A program made the position numbers and the translations under genes. 55,518 nucleotides of DNA from positions 1-55,518 of the forward strand of contig PXRN01000015.1 of assembly GCA_003021045.1 (NCBI GenBank). The letters are read 5' to 3'. This stretch comes from Halobacteriales archaeon QS_4_69_34. GTDB taxonomy: Archaea > Halobacteriota > Halobacteria > Halobacteriales > Halococcaceae. Each line of letters opens with the position of its first letter. Position 1 is the stretch's first letter. Below, piece by piece: positions 17,821-24,875 of this stretch. Below the pieces are notes generated by a model, which worked only from the letters and a program-made list of their open reading frames with translations, was not told the DNA's origin and searched no databases.

Positions 17821-18280
17821 GATAGATGATTAAGAATTTATTTGTATAGAAAATTCGATGGAAAGAAAGAAGCGTCCGCCCCGGTGAGTTTTTTATGAAC
17901 AATCATGATGGTTTTGGCGACTGCCTTCTTTCGGAGACGCAAAATTATCGGCATATTTATCGAACTTACCCGGATTTAGCAGGTTTATTCTTTAAACCGA
18001 CACTTTTAAGTTTATTCGGTATATAGTGAATAATGGGCCGATGAAATGGACAAATCATCAAAAACGCACTCTCTCACGCGGCTGTTCCGCATGATTTCGC
18101 CCGTTGAGGCCCCCTGTGCTGTGACTCTCGGAGGAAACGGGCATTCTGTCATAGGCTCCGAGAATCCACAGGCTTCCGCAATGGTTTCCACGTCCATGTT
18201 TGGGGGTTTCGGAGGTTTTCCCCTGTTGAGAAAAAACCTTCATTTCACTCATACCAAAAACACACAACATACACCAAAAA

Positions 18281-18448
18281 ATGAGCAAGAAACACATAAT
18301 CGTCAAAGAAGCCGACGCTCGCCGGCTCGATGAAGTCGGGGCAACGATGGATGATTCAAACAATCGTGTACCTTACGCCGATATCATCTCCGTCGTATTG
18401 GACGAATACGTTGAGAGCAAAGGAGAACTGCAAGAACCAGCACAATGA
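18281..18448 (+). CDS. 55-residue protein, first gene of the rightward operon
   Basis: A small protein beginning MSKKHIIVKEADARRLDEVG and ending ESKGELQEPAQ. The order strand (HIIVKEADARRL), helix, helix (ADIISVVLDEYVESK) resembles a ribbon-helix-helix or short antitoxin-like fold; this is a guess from pattern. Its TGA overlaps the ATG of the next gene (ATGA). A purine-rich leader (ACACCAAAAA) precedes the ATG. Confidence 0.65.
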   Translation: MSKKHIIVKEADARRLDEVGATMDDSNNRVPYADIISVVLDEYVESKGELQEPAQ

Positions 18449-18921
18449 GGGTAAACCAAAGATACGGAGGCGAGCTAAATGGGGATACGACGCTTCAAAT
18501 CCCCCACGAATTGGGCGAACCGATGAAAGAAATGGCCCAAAACGACTATTCAAAGTTTTTCGAGGCGGATTTTTATGAAAATACTTTCCGTCGAAACACC
18601 GGCATGGCCCATTTCTTGTTGACTGTAGTCCTGCCAAGCTATTTCGCGGAATCTTCCCCGGAAAACTTGCGAGAATATGAAAAACCCGACGAAGACCCCC
18701 GCAAACAATCCCCAGTCGAGGAAATCCCGCTCGATTTACCTCACGAAGCCGTCACTCGATTGAAAGAAGACCTAGAGTTCTCCCGATTTGGTTCGGGAAA
18801 GCGGCAAGTAACCGCTTTAGATGAGCACATCATCAGGATATGTGCGTGGTTCGTGGACGAATATTCCGAACGAGCCGAGTGGACGCCTTACGAGGAGCGC
18901 GAGCGAACGCGAGCGAATTAA
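18445..18921 (+). CDS. Hypothetical element protein, 158 aa
   Basis: No family recognised. The protein is acidic and helical, with hydrophobic patches (MAHFLLTVVLPSYFAES) too short and mixed for a clear membrane helix. LPHEAVTRLKEDLEFSRFG and LDEHIIRICAWFVDEY are well-formed amphipathic helices. Start fixed by the ATGA overlap with the 55-aa gene. A 4-base gap separates it from the next gene. Confidence 0.65.
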   Translation: MRVNQRYGGELNGDTTLQIPHELGEPMKEMAQNDYSKFFEADFYENTFRRNTGMAHFLLTVVLPSYFAESSPENLREYEKPDEDPRKQSPVEEIPLDLPHEAVTRLKEDLEFSRFGSGKRQVTALDEHIIRICAWFVDEYSERAEWTPYEERERTRAN

Positions 18922-18925
18922 GAAA

Positions 18926-19591
18926 ATGAACCGAAACGAAGCCGACACGACAGCTTTTGAATTGAAAACTAAATCTTCCATGCTATCGAAACGATGTAAA
19001 GCCAGCCAGTATAGAGACGTACAGTTAGGGAAGGCTTGCATTAGCAAGCTTAACGAGCTAGCCAAGAGCGACGATTTTCCCGAGTTTTCCGACGATACTT
19101 CCGTCGACGCTTTGGTTTCCAAACTCGCGGACGGGAGAATCGCGCAAAAGGAAAAGGAGGAGAAAGCGAGGCAGCAAAAGAAGGAAACAATCGCAAAGGA
19201 ACGCGAGCGATTGTCGAACAGATATCTTTCCGGCGAAACCAACACATCTGTCGAATTGAACAGTCTGGAATTTGAAATCGGGGACTTCGTTAGGTGGGAC
19301 GGTTCGGGTCCGTCATATGGACAAATCAAGAAAATCAGCACCGGCTCGGCTTTCCAAGACGAACGCGAGGAAGGCCGTCGCGTTCGTGGGACTCAAGAAG
19401 ACCCTGCGGCTCTCATCATGGTCTATGAAGGCAAAGGGAATAACGCACAGCCGACCGGAACGCGGGTCGCTCGAAGGTTCTCCGCGCTTGAGCCGTGGGT
19501 GGCCGACGGCGCGGACGCCGAAGCCTCCGGGTCCGTCTCGACGGACAGCATCAAAAATGAGCAAGAGCGACTTCGGAACAAATTCTTTTGA
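18926..19591 (+). CDS. Element protein with C-terminal DUF2945-like (Tudor-type) domain
   Basis: A 221-residue protein. The N-terminal part is helical and Lys/Glu-rich (KLADGRIAQKEKEEKARQQK, near residues 70-90), like a coiled coil. The C-terminal part (about 112-195: IGDFVRWDGSGPSYGQIKKI, then RGTQEDPAALIMVYEG and ARRFSALEPW) matches small SH3/Tudor-like domains of the DUF2945 type, seen in haloarchaeal phage and plasmid proteins. The frame extends upstream into the preceding gene; the ATG at 18926, 5 bases after that gene, is preferred. Confidence 0.65.
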   Translation: MNRNEADTTAFELKTKSSMLSKRCKASQYRDVQLGKACISKLNELAKSDDFPEFSDDTSVDALVSKLADGRIAQKEKEEKARQQKKETIAKERERLSNRYLSGETNTSVELNSLEFEIGDFVRWDGSGPSYGQIKKISTGSAFQDEREEGRRVRGTQEDPAALIMVYEGKGNNAQPTGTRVARRFSALEPWVADGADAEASGSVSTDSIKNEQERLRNKFF

Positions 19592-19594
19592 AAT

Positions 19595-19723
19595 ATGACA
19601 AAAAGGAACGAAGGGGCCGAGCCTTCCGTCTGCCATAGCGCCCGCGAACCGGAAGCCGTCGAGCGCGAAGGCCAGCCACATCGTTTCCCGGAGGGTCGCC
19701 GGGACGAACCCCACCGAGCATGA
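19595..19723 (+). CDS. 42-residue charged protein
   Basis: A small ORF starting MTKRNEGAEPSVCHSAREPE, placed 3 bases after the preceding stop; its TGA overlaps the next ATG (ATGA). Highly charged, Glu/Arg-rich, one Cys. No family recognised. Accepted mainly because it fills the gap in the coupled operon exactly. Confidence 0.5.
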   Translation: MTKRNEGAEPSVCHSAREPEAVEREGQPHRFPEGRRDEPHRA

Positions 19724-20028
19724 GAGAAAGCGCGCCCGACTGGGACAATCTGATGATGGTAAGCCGTCGGAATTATTCAATCCTAAAAGGAAAACTACAC
19801 CGTTATCGCTCCCGCCACGGCCCACTCGAAAACGAAAATAAAGAAGACTTGGAAAGCGCCGGTGAAGACTTAGTTTTAGTTAGCGAAAATAAACTCGAAA
19901 AAATCGCCGACGAATTGACGGCCATGAGAGCCGGCCATGACGACCACGACAGCGACCGCTCCGATGTGAGCTATCTGGAAAAGGCGCAAGAGCAAGCGGA
20001 CCACGCTGCTGACGAAGACCGACCATGA
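19720..20028 (+). CDS. Hypothetical element protein, 102 aa
   Basis: An acidic helical protein (MRESAPDWDNLMMVSRRNYS; middle VSENKLEKIADELTAMRAG; end DHAADEDRP). No membrane segment or motif recognised. Both ends overlap neighbours by ATGA, so translation is probably coupled along the operon. Confidence 0.6.
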   Translation: MRESAPDWDNLMMVSRRNYSILKGKLHRYRSRHGPLENENKEDLESAGEDLVLVSENKLEKIADELTAMRAGHDDHDSDRSDVSYLEKAQEQADHAADEDRP

Positions 20029-20135
20029 TTTTGAGTTTCGCGCTAGCTTTAGTCGGTATCCCAATTGGTTACATTATCGTTATTTTCGCGGGCGAGCGTG
20101 CGGACGACCGTTCCGATGTGGACTTTGACACATGA
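20025..20135 (+). CDS. 36-residue single-helix membrane peptide
   Basis: The peptide begins MILSFALALVGIPIGYIIVI, one clear membrane helix, then a charged tail (FAGERADDRSDVDFDT). Start and stop overlap both neighbours as ATGA. Function unknown; small membrane proteins of this sort are frequent in haloarchaeal viruses and plasmids. Confidence 0.6.
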   Translation: MILSFALALVGIPIGYIIVIFAGERADDRSDVDFDT

Positions 20136-20434
20136 TAGACGACGAATTGATAGACAAAATCCGCGAGGACAGCGACCTTTTTCCGGCAGAAAAAGAGACT
20201 ATAATAAGATTTGCGAAAGACGAAGACAAAGCCCACGTTTTCACGGAGAACGGAGGGATAGCTCGACGGCTCCATGCCCACCCCGACGCTGACGTTGAGG
20301 TAGTTCGGTGGGTTGATGGGCATCCCGTCGGGGCGACCGGGACTATCCCCGTAAACTATATTGTCGTGAAAGGCACGCCACGGAACAGCGCGAGTCAATC
20401 AGCAGCCTTCCCCAGACGCAGCTTCTGGGAGTGA
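20132..20434 (+). CDS. Hypothetical element protein, 100 aa, last gene of operon
   Basis: The N-terminal half is helical (ELIDKIREDSDLFPAEKETI); the second half is strand-rich (EVVRWVDGHPVGATGTIPVN), ending in SFWE. No family recognised. Start coupled to the membrane peptide by ATGA. A hairpin 74 bases downstream probably ends the operon. Confidence 0.6.
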   Translation: MIDDELIDKIREDSDLFPAEKETIIRFAKDEDKAHVFTENGGIARRLHAHPDADVEVVRWVDGHPVGATGTIPVNYIVVKGTPRNSASQSAAFPRRSFWE

Positions 20435-20507
20435 GAGCGTCAACAGGAGCCGTCTGACGGGACGCCGGACGCCACCGAAGGGTAAGCATCGTCTCATCCT
20501 CGAAAGG

Positions 20508-20525
20508 CACACAGACGGCTGTGTG
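20508..20525 (+). terminator. Hairpin after the seven-gene operon
   Basis: CACACAG and CTGTGTG form a perfect 7-bp stem with a 4-base loop 74 bases after the last gene of the operon. Confidence 0.4.
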
Positions 20526-20669
20526 TCGTTTGTGACTCGCGTCAAAAATCCCCGCCCGAGAGAGAAACACATGGCTCTTCTAACCAGAAAGTTGCACGGG
20601 CAGGTGCATTTGTTTCAAGTTATCTTCAAGAGTTTAACTTTTTCGATAGGGTAATCAGGGGTGGGTTGT

Positions 20670-20688
20670 TTACTCGTTTCCCGAGTAA
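20670..20688 (+). terminator. Hairpin followed by a T tract
   Basis: TTACTCG-tttcc-CGAGTAA gives a perfect 7-bp stem with a 5-base loop; six T follow within 15 bases. It is a better intrinsic-terminator candidate than the hairpin at 20508. Confidence 0.45.
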
Positions 20689-20854
20689 CATTGTCGTTTT
20701 TTATACTCCCCCATTACTGTATTCTTGCAATGTCGCGGCTGAAACGGAAGATTTTTAACTTTGCGGCTACTTGCATCTGATAGAAGACAAAAAATCACAC
20801 CCGTCGCTAATCGGGTTTGACGAAAGGGCGTGAGCGCGCCCCTTCACAGCAAGC

Positions 20855-20968
20855 ATGAAAGCAATTACTCCTTATGCGGCTAGGTTCTTAACCTTGTCGC
20901 CTTCGACTTGTAGGATAGCAAACGAACGATTAGCGGAAGCTTCGGTTCTCTCCGGTGGGGGCCGATGA
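20855..20968 (+). CDS. 37-codon leader ORF coupled to rep
   Basis: The ORF begins MKAITPYAARFLTLSPSTCR and ends ASVLSGGGR; its TGA overlaps the rep ATG (ATGA). Composition is not strongly protein-like, so it may act only as a leader that delivers ribosomes to rep and sets Rep levels. Leader-peptide control is known for some rolling-circle plasmids in bacteria; here it is inferred. Confidence 0.4.
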   Translation: MKAITPYAARFLTLSPSTCRIANERLAEASVLSGGGR

Positions 20969-23022
20969 ACGGTGTCACTCCTTTTTCTCCCCACTACCAA
21001 GAAAAAGACACCGACAACACAGACGACGACGGCGACTATTCGTTTGTAGAATCTGCGAAAAATAAGACACCGGCTCATCCCGCTCCGTCGAGCCGTCGAG
21101 AAAAACAAGAGACGGAGCCGAGCGGCCAGCAGAACATAGCGTCTTACTCCGATGCCGAAGACAGGGACACCGCATACCCTGTCGGCAGCGAACAATCAGT
21201 CGAGTCCCCCAAGTCAGACGAGCAAACGGGAGAATCCGCCACAAGCAAGCAAAGCACAACGGACACGGACTCGACGGAGGATAGCATCGGCTCCGACCCC
21301 GACCGGCCCGGAACACTTGTCGCTGGCGAACAATCGCCCACGAATTCGAATTCGTCAGAACCGGACTCGACGGACCACGGCGCTCCCGAAACACTTGTCG
21401 TTAGCGAACAATCGGGGACGGACCCGAATTCGTCAGAACCGGACTCGACTGGCATCGAGAATTCGTCAGAACCGGACTCGACGGACCCGGACTCGACTAA
21501 CAGGGATTCAACGGACCCGCACTCCCTCGCGGATCGCCGGAGTGGTCGTCAGGCGAGCGAGGAATTCGAGGAATTCGGCGTCGAAGACCACTCCGAGAAC
21601 GACGCCGACGACCCCGACACCGCATACCCTGTCGTCCGCGAACAATCAGTCGAGTCCCCCACAAGCAAGCGGGCGGGGGATGGGGAAGACGGCCACGACG
21701 AAGGCGATTCGACGGAACAAGCCACAGTCGACCCGGACGGCCCCACGCCCACCGACCGGCCCGAAACACTTGTCGCTGGCGAACAATCGGGGACGGGAAG
21801 CTTTGCCGAGTCGCCCGATGCCTACAAGCGGACGCCCGGAACACTTGTCGTTAGCGAACAATCCATCGAGTCCGGCACGGACACGGCGGACACGACGGAC
21901 TCGAATTCGCCAGAACCGGACCACTCGAATTCGCCAGAACCGGACTCGACGGACCCCGGCCACTCCGACGACCCCCACGAATTGTTCGCGGACGACAAGT
22001 GTTCCGTGTCGTCCGGTTCGCCCGAACCCATCGAGTGCGCCGGCGACCGTCTCTCGACGCCCCTAACCACGGACCCCAAGAAGGCGCGAGCGCTTCGAGC
22101 GCGCACGGACGACGACGACCATCCGCTACTGGATAACGGGAAGCCTGTCACGCTCGAAGACGCTGCCGTTAGATACGACCGAAAGATGCGCGGGGAAGCT
22201 GCTAACAAACGGTTCGGGAATTCCCACGCCGGGAAGGCCCGCAAGAATTACGGACGAATTCTCGAAGCCGACAGACGGCTCCGGCCCAACATGGACGACC
22301 CGCACTTGGTCCTGATATCGTTGCGTGGCTCACCGTGCGACGAAAACGGTGAGTGGCTACCCGTGTTGGATTTCCTCGAAAAACTAAATCAGTCGATGGA
22401 TAACGTTCGCCGCTCGCTGAATTACGCCCTACAAGACCATGAAAGCGAGTGGTGCGCCGTGTTGGCAGGAAATAGCTATTACGCGACACCCCATTGGCAC
22501 TATTTAGCATGGGTAGACGGCGAAGTAGATGCTTGTGATTTTTCGGGAGTGGTCGACTCGCACGTTCGCAATTCGCCGGTCGCCAGCGAAGACCGCCATC
22601 CCGTCGAGCCGACCGTTGTGGTCGCTTCGGAGAGCGATATGCAAATCGAGCCGCAAAACCAAGAAGACCGGAGGCGCGGCGCTGTAAGCCCGCTTGCGCG
22701 CTATGTAGCGACCCAGTTACCGCACATCAACGCTGGCGACCGCTCCGAACAGCAGCGCCAGCACGGCGCTGCGATGTGGGCATATGCCGGCCAAAGCGCT
22801 CGGCTCGGCGGATTGTCGTCGTCGGCGTCCGCGCCCCCGTCCCCGCCCGAACCTGATACTTCGGAGCCGAATTCTCCCGGCTCGAATTCACGAGAAATCG
22901 AGCGAGAAAAGTCAGACGCGAATTCGAGCTTCGCCTTCAAAAAGGAGAGCCAGAAAGCACACGCAGACGGCGGCGAGCGCTCTCCCGGGCGGAAAGACGG
23001 AGAGCCGCCCCCACCGGGATAG
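20965..23022 (+). CDS. rep: HUH rolling-circle replication initiator with long repeat-rich N-terminus
   Basis: A 685-residue protein. The C-terminal half (about 395-600) is an HUH nickase: motif 1-like LVLISLRG (450-457), the metal-binding HUH as H510-W-H512 (TPHWHYLAWVDG) and catalytic Tyr Y580 (ARYVATQLPH). It would nick the origin and start rolling-circle replication. The first ~390 residues are disordered and Ser/Thr/Asp/Glu/Pro-rich, with recurring NSSEPDSTD-like units and TLVxxEQS units; such a head is far longer than normal for plasmid Reps. The EQS units arise from the DNA repeat described separately. The tail after 610 is also low-complexity. Start fixed by the ATGA overlap with the leader ORF. 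Confidence 0.82.
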   Translation: MNGVTPFSPHYQEKDTDNTDDDGDYSFVESAKNKTPAHPAPSSRREKQETEPSGQQNIASYSDAEDRDTAYPVGSEQSVESPKSDEQTGESATSKQSTTDTDSTEDSIGSDPDRPGTLVAGEQSPTNSNSSEPDSTDHGAPETLVVSEQSGTDPNSSEPDSTGIENSSEPDSTDPDSTNRDSTDPHSLADRRSGRQASEEFEEFGVEDHSENDADDPDTAYPVVREQSVESPTSKRAGDGEDGHDEGDSTEQATVDPDGPTPTDRPETLVAGEQSGTGSFAESPDAYKRTPGTLVVSEQSIESGTDTADTTDSNSPEPDHSNSPEPDSTDPGHSDDPHELFADDKCSVSSGSPEPIECAGDRLSTPLTTDPKKARALRARTDDDDHPLLDNGKPVTLEDAAVRYDRKMRGEAANKRFGNSHAGKARKNYGRILEADRRLRPNMDDPHLVLISLRGSPCDENGEWLPVLDFLEKLNQSMDNVRRSLNYALQDHESEWCAVLAGNSYYATPHWHYLAWVDGEVDACDFSGVVDSHVRNSPVASEDRHPVEPTVVVASESDMQIEPQNQEDRRRGAVSPLARYVATQLPHINAGDRSEQQRQHGAAMWAYAGQSARLGGLSSSASAPPSPPEPDTSEPNSPGSNSREIEREKSDANSSFAFKKESQKAHADGGERSPGRKDGEPPPPG
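21173..22006. repeat. Seven-copy dyad repeat family inside rep, one copy inverted
   Basis: Arms ACACTTGTCG (or ATACCCTGTCG) and GCGAACAATC flank a variable trinucleotide. Central triplets are at 21185 (GCA), 21323 (CTG), 21401 (TTA), 21635 (TCC), 21776 (CTG) and 21851 (TTA). An inverted copy at 21979-22006 has TCC when read on the minus strand. The copies at 21185 and 21635 are identical over about 45 bases except for the central triplet. The arms contain an imperfect dyad, TTGTCG / CGAACAA. All direct copies are in the same reading frame. Confidence 0.8.
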
Positions 23023-23043
23023 CGACGGCGTTCGGCGGAAAGA

Positions 23044-23100
23044 CCTTACCAACAAAAGCGCGTTAGCGGGGTGTTTAGACGGCCGATTTTGTTGGTAAGG
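23044..23100. repeat. 14-bp perfect inverted repeat downstream of rep
   Basis: CCTTACCAACAAAA (23044-23057) and TTTTGTTGGTAAGG (23087-23100) are perfect complements around a 29-base loop. It lies 21 bases after the rep stop. It could be a replication origin hairpin or a terminator; the long loop favours an origin or a protein-binding site. Confidence 0.6.
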
Positions 23101-23213
23101 TGCTCTTGCCGGCCCCACGCCGTCGTGAGAGCGTTCATCCGACGACGAAAAGGACTAAGCGCTCCCACCCGGAAAAATCACCACAGGGAGCGGCCATCAG
23201 ACGCAAAAGCTGT

Positions 23214-23226
23214 TATGTAAAACATA
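23214..23226. promoter_or_regulatory. TATGT/ACATA palindrome inside attR
   Basis: TATGT-aaa-ACATA ends one base before the ATG at 23228. It resembles the TACATA/TATGTA dyad just inside attL, so both ends carry related sites. It also lies where a leaderless HAD transcript would begin. Confidence 0.4.
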
Positions 23227-23227
23227 C

Positions 23228-23923
23228 ATGGATAAAGATTACAACGCGGTGTTCTGGGACATCGGCGGCGTCCTGCTTGACCTCGATTCCGTCGGCGAGG
23301 GCCACCGGGCGTTCGCCGCCGCGCTCGCCGCCGAGTACGACCGCGATCCCGAGGATGCCCTCGAAACGTGGCGCGCGACGCTGAGCGAGTATTTCGCCAG
23401 CCATGAGGACACCACGTATCGACCGGCGCGGATCGGCTACGGTCGCGCCGTCGAGGCGATCGCCGGCCGCGAGGTTCCCGAGTCGGCGTGGCTGTCGCTC
23501 TTCGAGCGCGCGACCGCCGACCACCTCGATCCCTCGCCCGGGGCGGTCGAGACCGTCCGTCGGCTCGACGGACAGGTGTATCAGGGGATCGTCAGCGACA
23601 TCGATACGTGGGAGGCCGAGCGCCTGCTCGACGGGTTCGGCGTTCTCGGCCACCTCGATGACGTCACCACCTCCGAGGCGGTCGGCCGGACGAAGCCCGA
23701 CCCGGCGATGTTCGAGACCGCGCTCGAGAAGTCGGGCACGGACCCGAGTCGCACGCTGATGGTCGGCGACCGCCACGAGCACGACATGGAGGGGGCCACC
23801 CGCGCAGGCATCGACACGGTGGCCTTTGGCGGATCGGCGGCCGCGGCCGGCCCCGAGGATCCGGCCGTCGACGTCGCCGTCGCCGACCTCCGGGAGCTCC
23901 CCGAAATCGTCGGCGTCGAGTGA
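23228..23923 (+). CDS. HAD-superfamily hydrolase, 5' end rebuilt by the element
   Basis: A 231-residue HAD-type phosphatase. The nucleophile motif is FWDIGGVLLDLD (D11); the cap domain covers about 25-90. Motif II is IVSDID, the motif III Lys is in GRTKPDPAMFE, and motif IV is MVGDRHEHDMEGATRAG. The second acidic residue of motif I is Gly, as in other DxGG members, so the exact reaction is open. The first ~8 codons (MDKDYNAV) and the start codon come from the element side of the core repeat; the chromosomal version MTDYDAV is left at 14129. The protein is therefore preserved, but the promoter is replaced. Confidence 0.88.
   Translation: MDKDYNAVFWDIGGVLLDLDSVGEGHRAFAAALAAEYDRDPEDALETWRATLSEYFASHEDTTYRPARIGYGRAVEAIAGREVPESAWLSLFERATADHLDPSPGAVETVRRLDGQVYQGIVSDIDTWEAERLLDGFGVLGHLDDVTTSEAVGRTKPDPAMFETALEKSGTDPSRTLMVGDRHEHDMEGATRAGIDTVAFGGSAAAAGPEDPAVDVAVADLRELPEIVGVE
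23240..23253 (+). repeat. attR: right copy of the integration core
   Basis: TACAACGCGGTGTT, inside codons 5-9 of the HAD gene, pairs with attL at 14138-14151. It marks the element's right boundary. Confidence 0.75.
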
Positions 23924-24446
23924 CTCGGCGGCGCGGAACCGCGCTCCAGCGCACCTGTCACCGCGCGTTCGCACGCTGTGCAGTGCGATCGTGTTGCGGT
24001 CGGCGCGACTGCGCGCCGAAGACGGCGCGCAACGCCCGCGCGAGGGACGAGGGGAGCGAAGCGCGAGAGACGACACCCCGACGGCGAACGGGGCAGCGAC
24101 CCGTGAGCCACGCACGGGCCGGCGGTGTGGTTTCGGTGCGGTGGTAGTAGAGAGCCCGCCGTGAGCGGATCGGCCGAGGAGGTCGCGGGCCGTGCGGCTA
24201 CGATCACGGAAGTGTGGCAGCGGCGCGGGGGCGGTCTCTCGTGTGCATCGGCACTTGCGGTCCTCGTCGACTCGCTTCGCACTCGCGGTGCTCACGGTCC
24301 CGCTCGGCCCCACACTCGCGGTTCGTATCGCGCTCCGATCGGCCGACCGAATCCGAAGCGCACCGACCCGGGAGGCGTGCCGGACGCTTCGAGCATCGTG
24401 CTCGTCGCGGGCATAGACTTTTGCTCCCGGCCCGCCTGGAGAGCGT
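23924..24446. other. Intergenic region with degenerate repeats
   Basis: No convincing gene. The stretch around 24237-24300 (TCTCGTGTGCATCGGCA...) weakly resembles the repeat at 26161-26216. A TATA-like ACTTTTGC about 27 bases before 24447 fits a leaderless cupin transcript. Confidence 0.4.
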
Positions 24447-24845
24447 ATGGGCTACGAGGTAGCACACGCCGAGGACGTTCCCGTCACCGACCTTTCGGAG
24501 ATCGACGCCATCCCACCCGATCTCGACATCCGCTCGATCGACGACGCGCTCGGGCTGGGGGAGCTGCGCGCGAAGCTCTGGTACTTCGATCCGGGCGAGG
24601 AGATCCAGTACCACGCCCACGCCGAGCAGGAGGAGCTCTACTACGTCCTCGAAGGCGAGTTCTCGCTCAAGCTCGGTCCCTCGGGCGAGGAGGAGTACGT
24701 CGAGGTCGGGCCCGGAAGCTTCTACGCAGCGGGACCCGAAACCGGCCACGGACACCGATATATCGGGGAGGATCGCGGGGTGATCCTCGCGTTCGGGGCC
24801 CCGCCGACCGAGGACCCGGGACTCGACCCTCACGAGCTCGACTAA
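24447..24845 (+). CDS. Single-domain cupin protein
   Basis: A 132-residue cupin. The metal-binding motifs are visible: HAHAEQEELYYVLEGEFSL (about 53-71; HxH and E) and PETGHGHRY (His of motif 2). Likely a small barrel that binds a metal and a small ligand; substrate unknown. It stands alone, converging on the glutaredoxin gene. Confidence 0.88.
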   Translation: MGYEVAHAEDVPVTDLSEIDAIPPDLDIRSIDDALGLGELRAKLWYFDPGEEIQYHAHAEQEELYYVLEGEFSLKLGPSGEEEYVEVGPGSFYAAGPETGHGHRYIGEDRGVILAFGAPPTEDPGLDPHELD

Positions 24846-24875
24846 GCCTCCGGGACCGGCGTTGTCGGTCCGCGC

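Larger units (their letters stand above)
17164..18280. other. AT-rich, gene-poor control region of the element
   Basis: About 1.1 kb between the leftward genes and the rightward operon, the most AT-rich part of the window. It holds a possible 49-aa minus-strand ORF (17671-17820), TGTAGTACCAC repeats, a short inverted repeat AGGTTTG/CAAACCT (17550/17587) and a strong TATA-like GTATATAG at 18019-18026 facing right. Competing ORFs at 18012-18197 (minus, 61 aa) and 18046-18333 (plus, 95 aa) cannot be decided. Probably a divergent promoter region; an origin function is possible. Confidence 0.5.
20435..20854. other. Intergenic region before rep
   Basis: No convincing gene; a 27-codon ORF at 20571-20654 is not accepted. 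Two hairpins are present: CACACAG-acgg-CTGTGTG (20508-20525) and TTACTCG-tttcc-CGAGTAA (20670-20688), the latter followed by TTTTTT at about 20697. AT-rich stretches near 20690-20780 probably hold the rep promoter. Confidence 0.45.
14142..23253 (+). mobile_element. Integrated plasmid- or provirus-like element, about 9.1 kb
   Basis: Between the two core repeats lies DNA of clearly lower G+C, with AT-rich intergenic stretches and codon use unlike the neighbours. It carries a tyrosine integrase beside the left end, an RHH-like protein, and an HUH rolling-circle Rep near the right end. The rest is small unknown ORFs in coupled operons. No capsid, spike, packaging ATPase or toxin gene is recognised. 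The layout resembles integrating haloarchaeal rolling-circle plasmids and the replication/integration half of some pleolipoviruses; which it is cannot be decided here. Confidence 0.85.

Noticed and set aside
18012..18333. Competing ORFs: 61 codons (minus) and 95 codons (plus, ATG 18046 about 25 bases after a TATA-like element)
   Set aside because: Neither has a recognised pattern. The plus ORF runs into the 55-aa gene with a spurious-looking tail. Left undecided rather than annotated.
21173..22006. CRISPR-like appearance of repeated 26-mers
   Set aside because: Spacing is irregular (75-375 bases), one copy is inverted, and the whole stretch is an open reading frame.
14142..23253. Calling the element a pleolipovirus provirus
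   Set aside because: Rep and integrase fit, but no spike, membrane-protein pair or ATPase gene typical of those viruses is seen, so only a plasmid- or provirus-like element is claimed.
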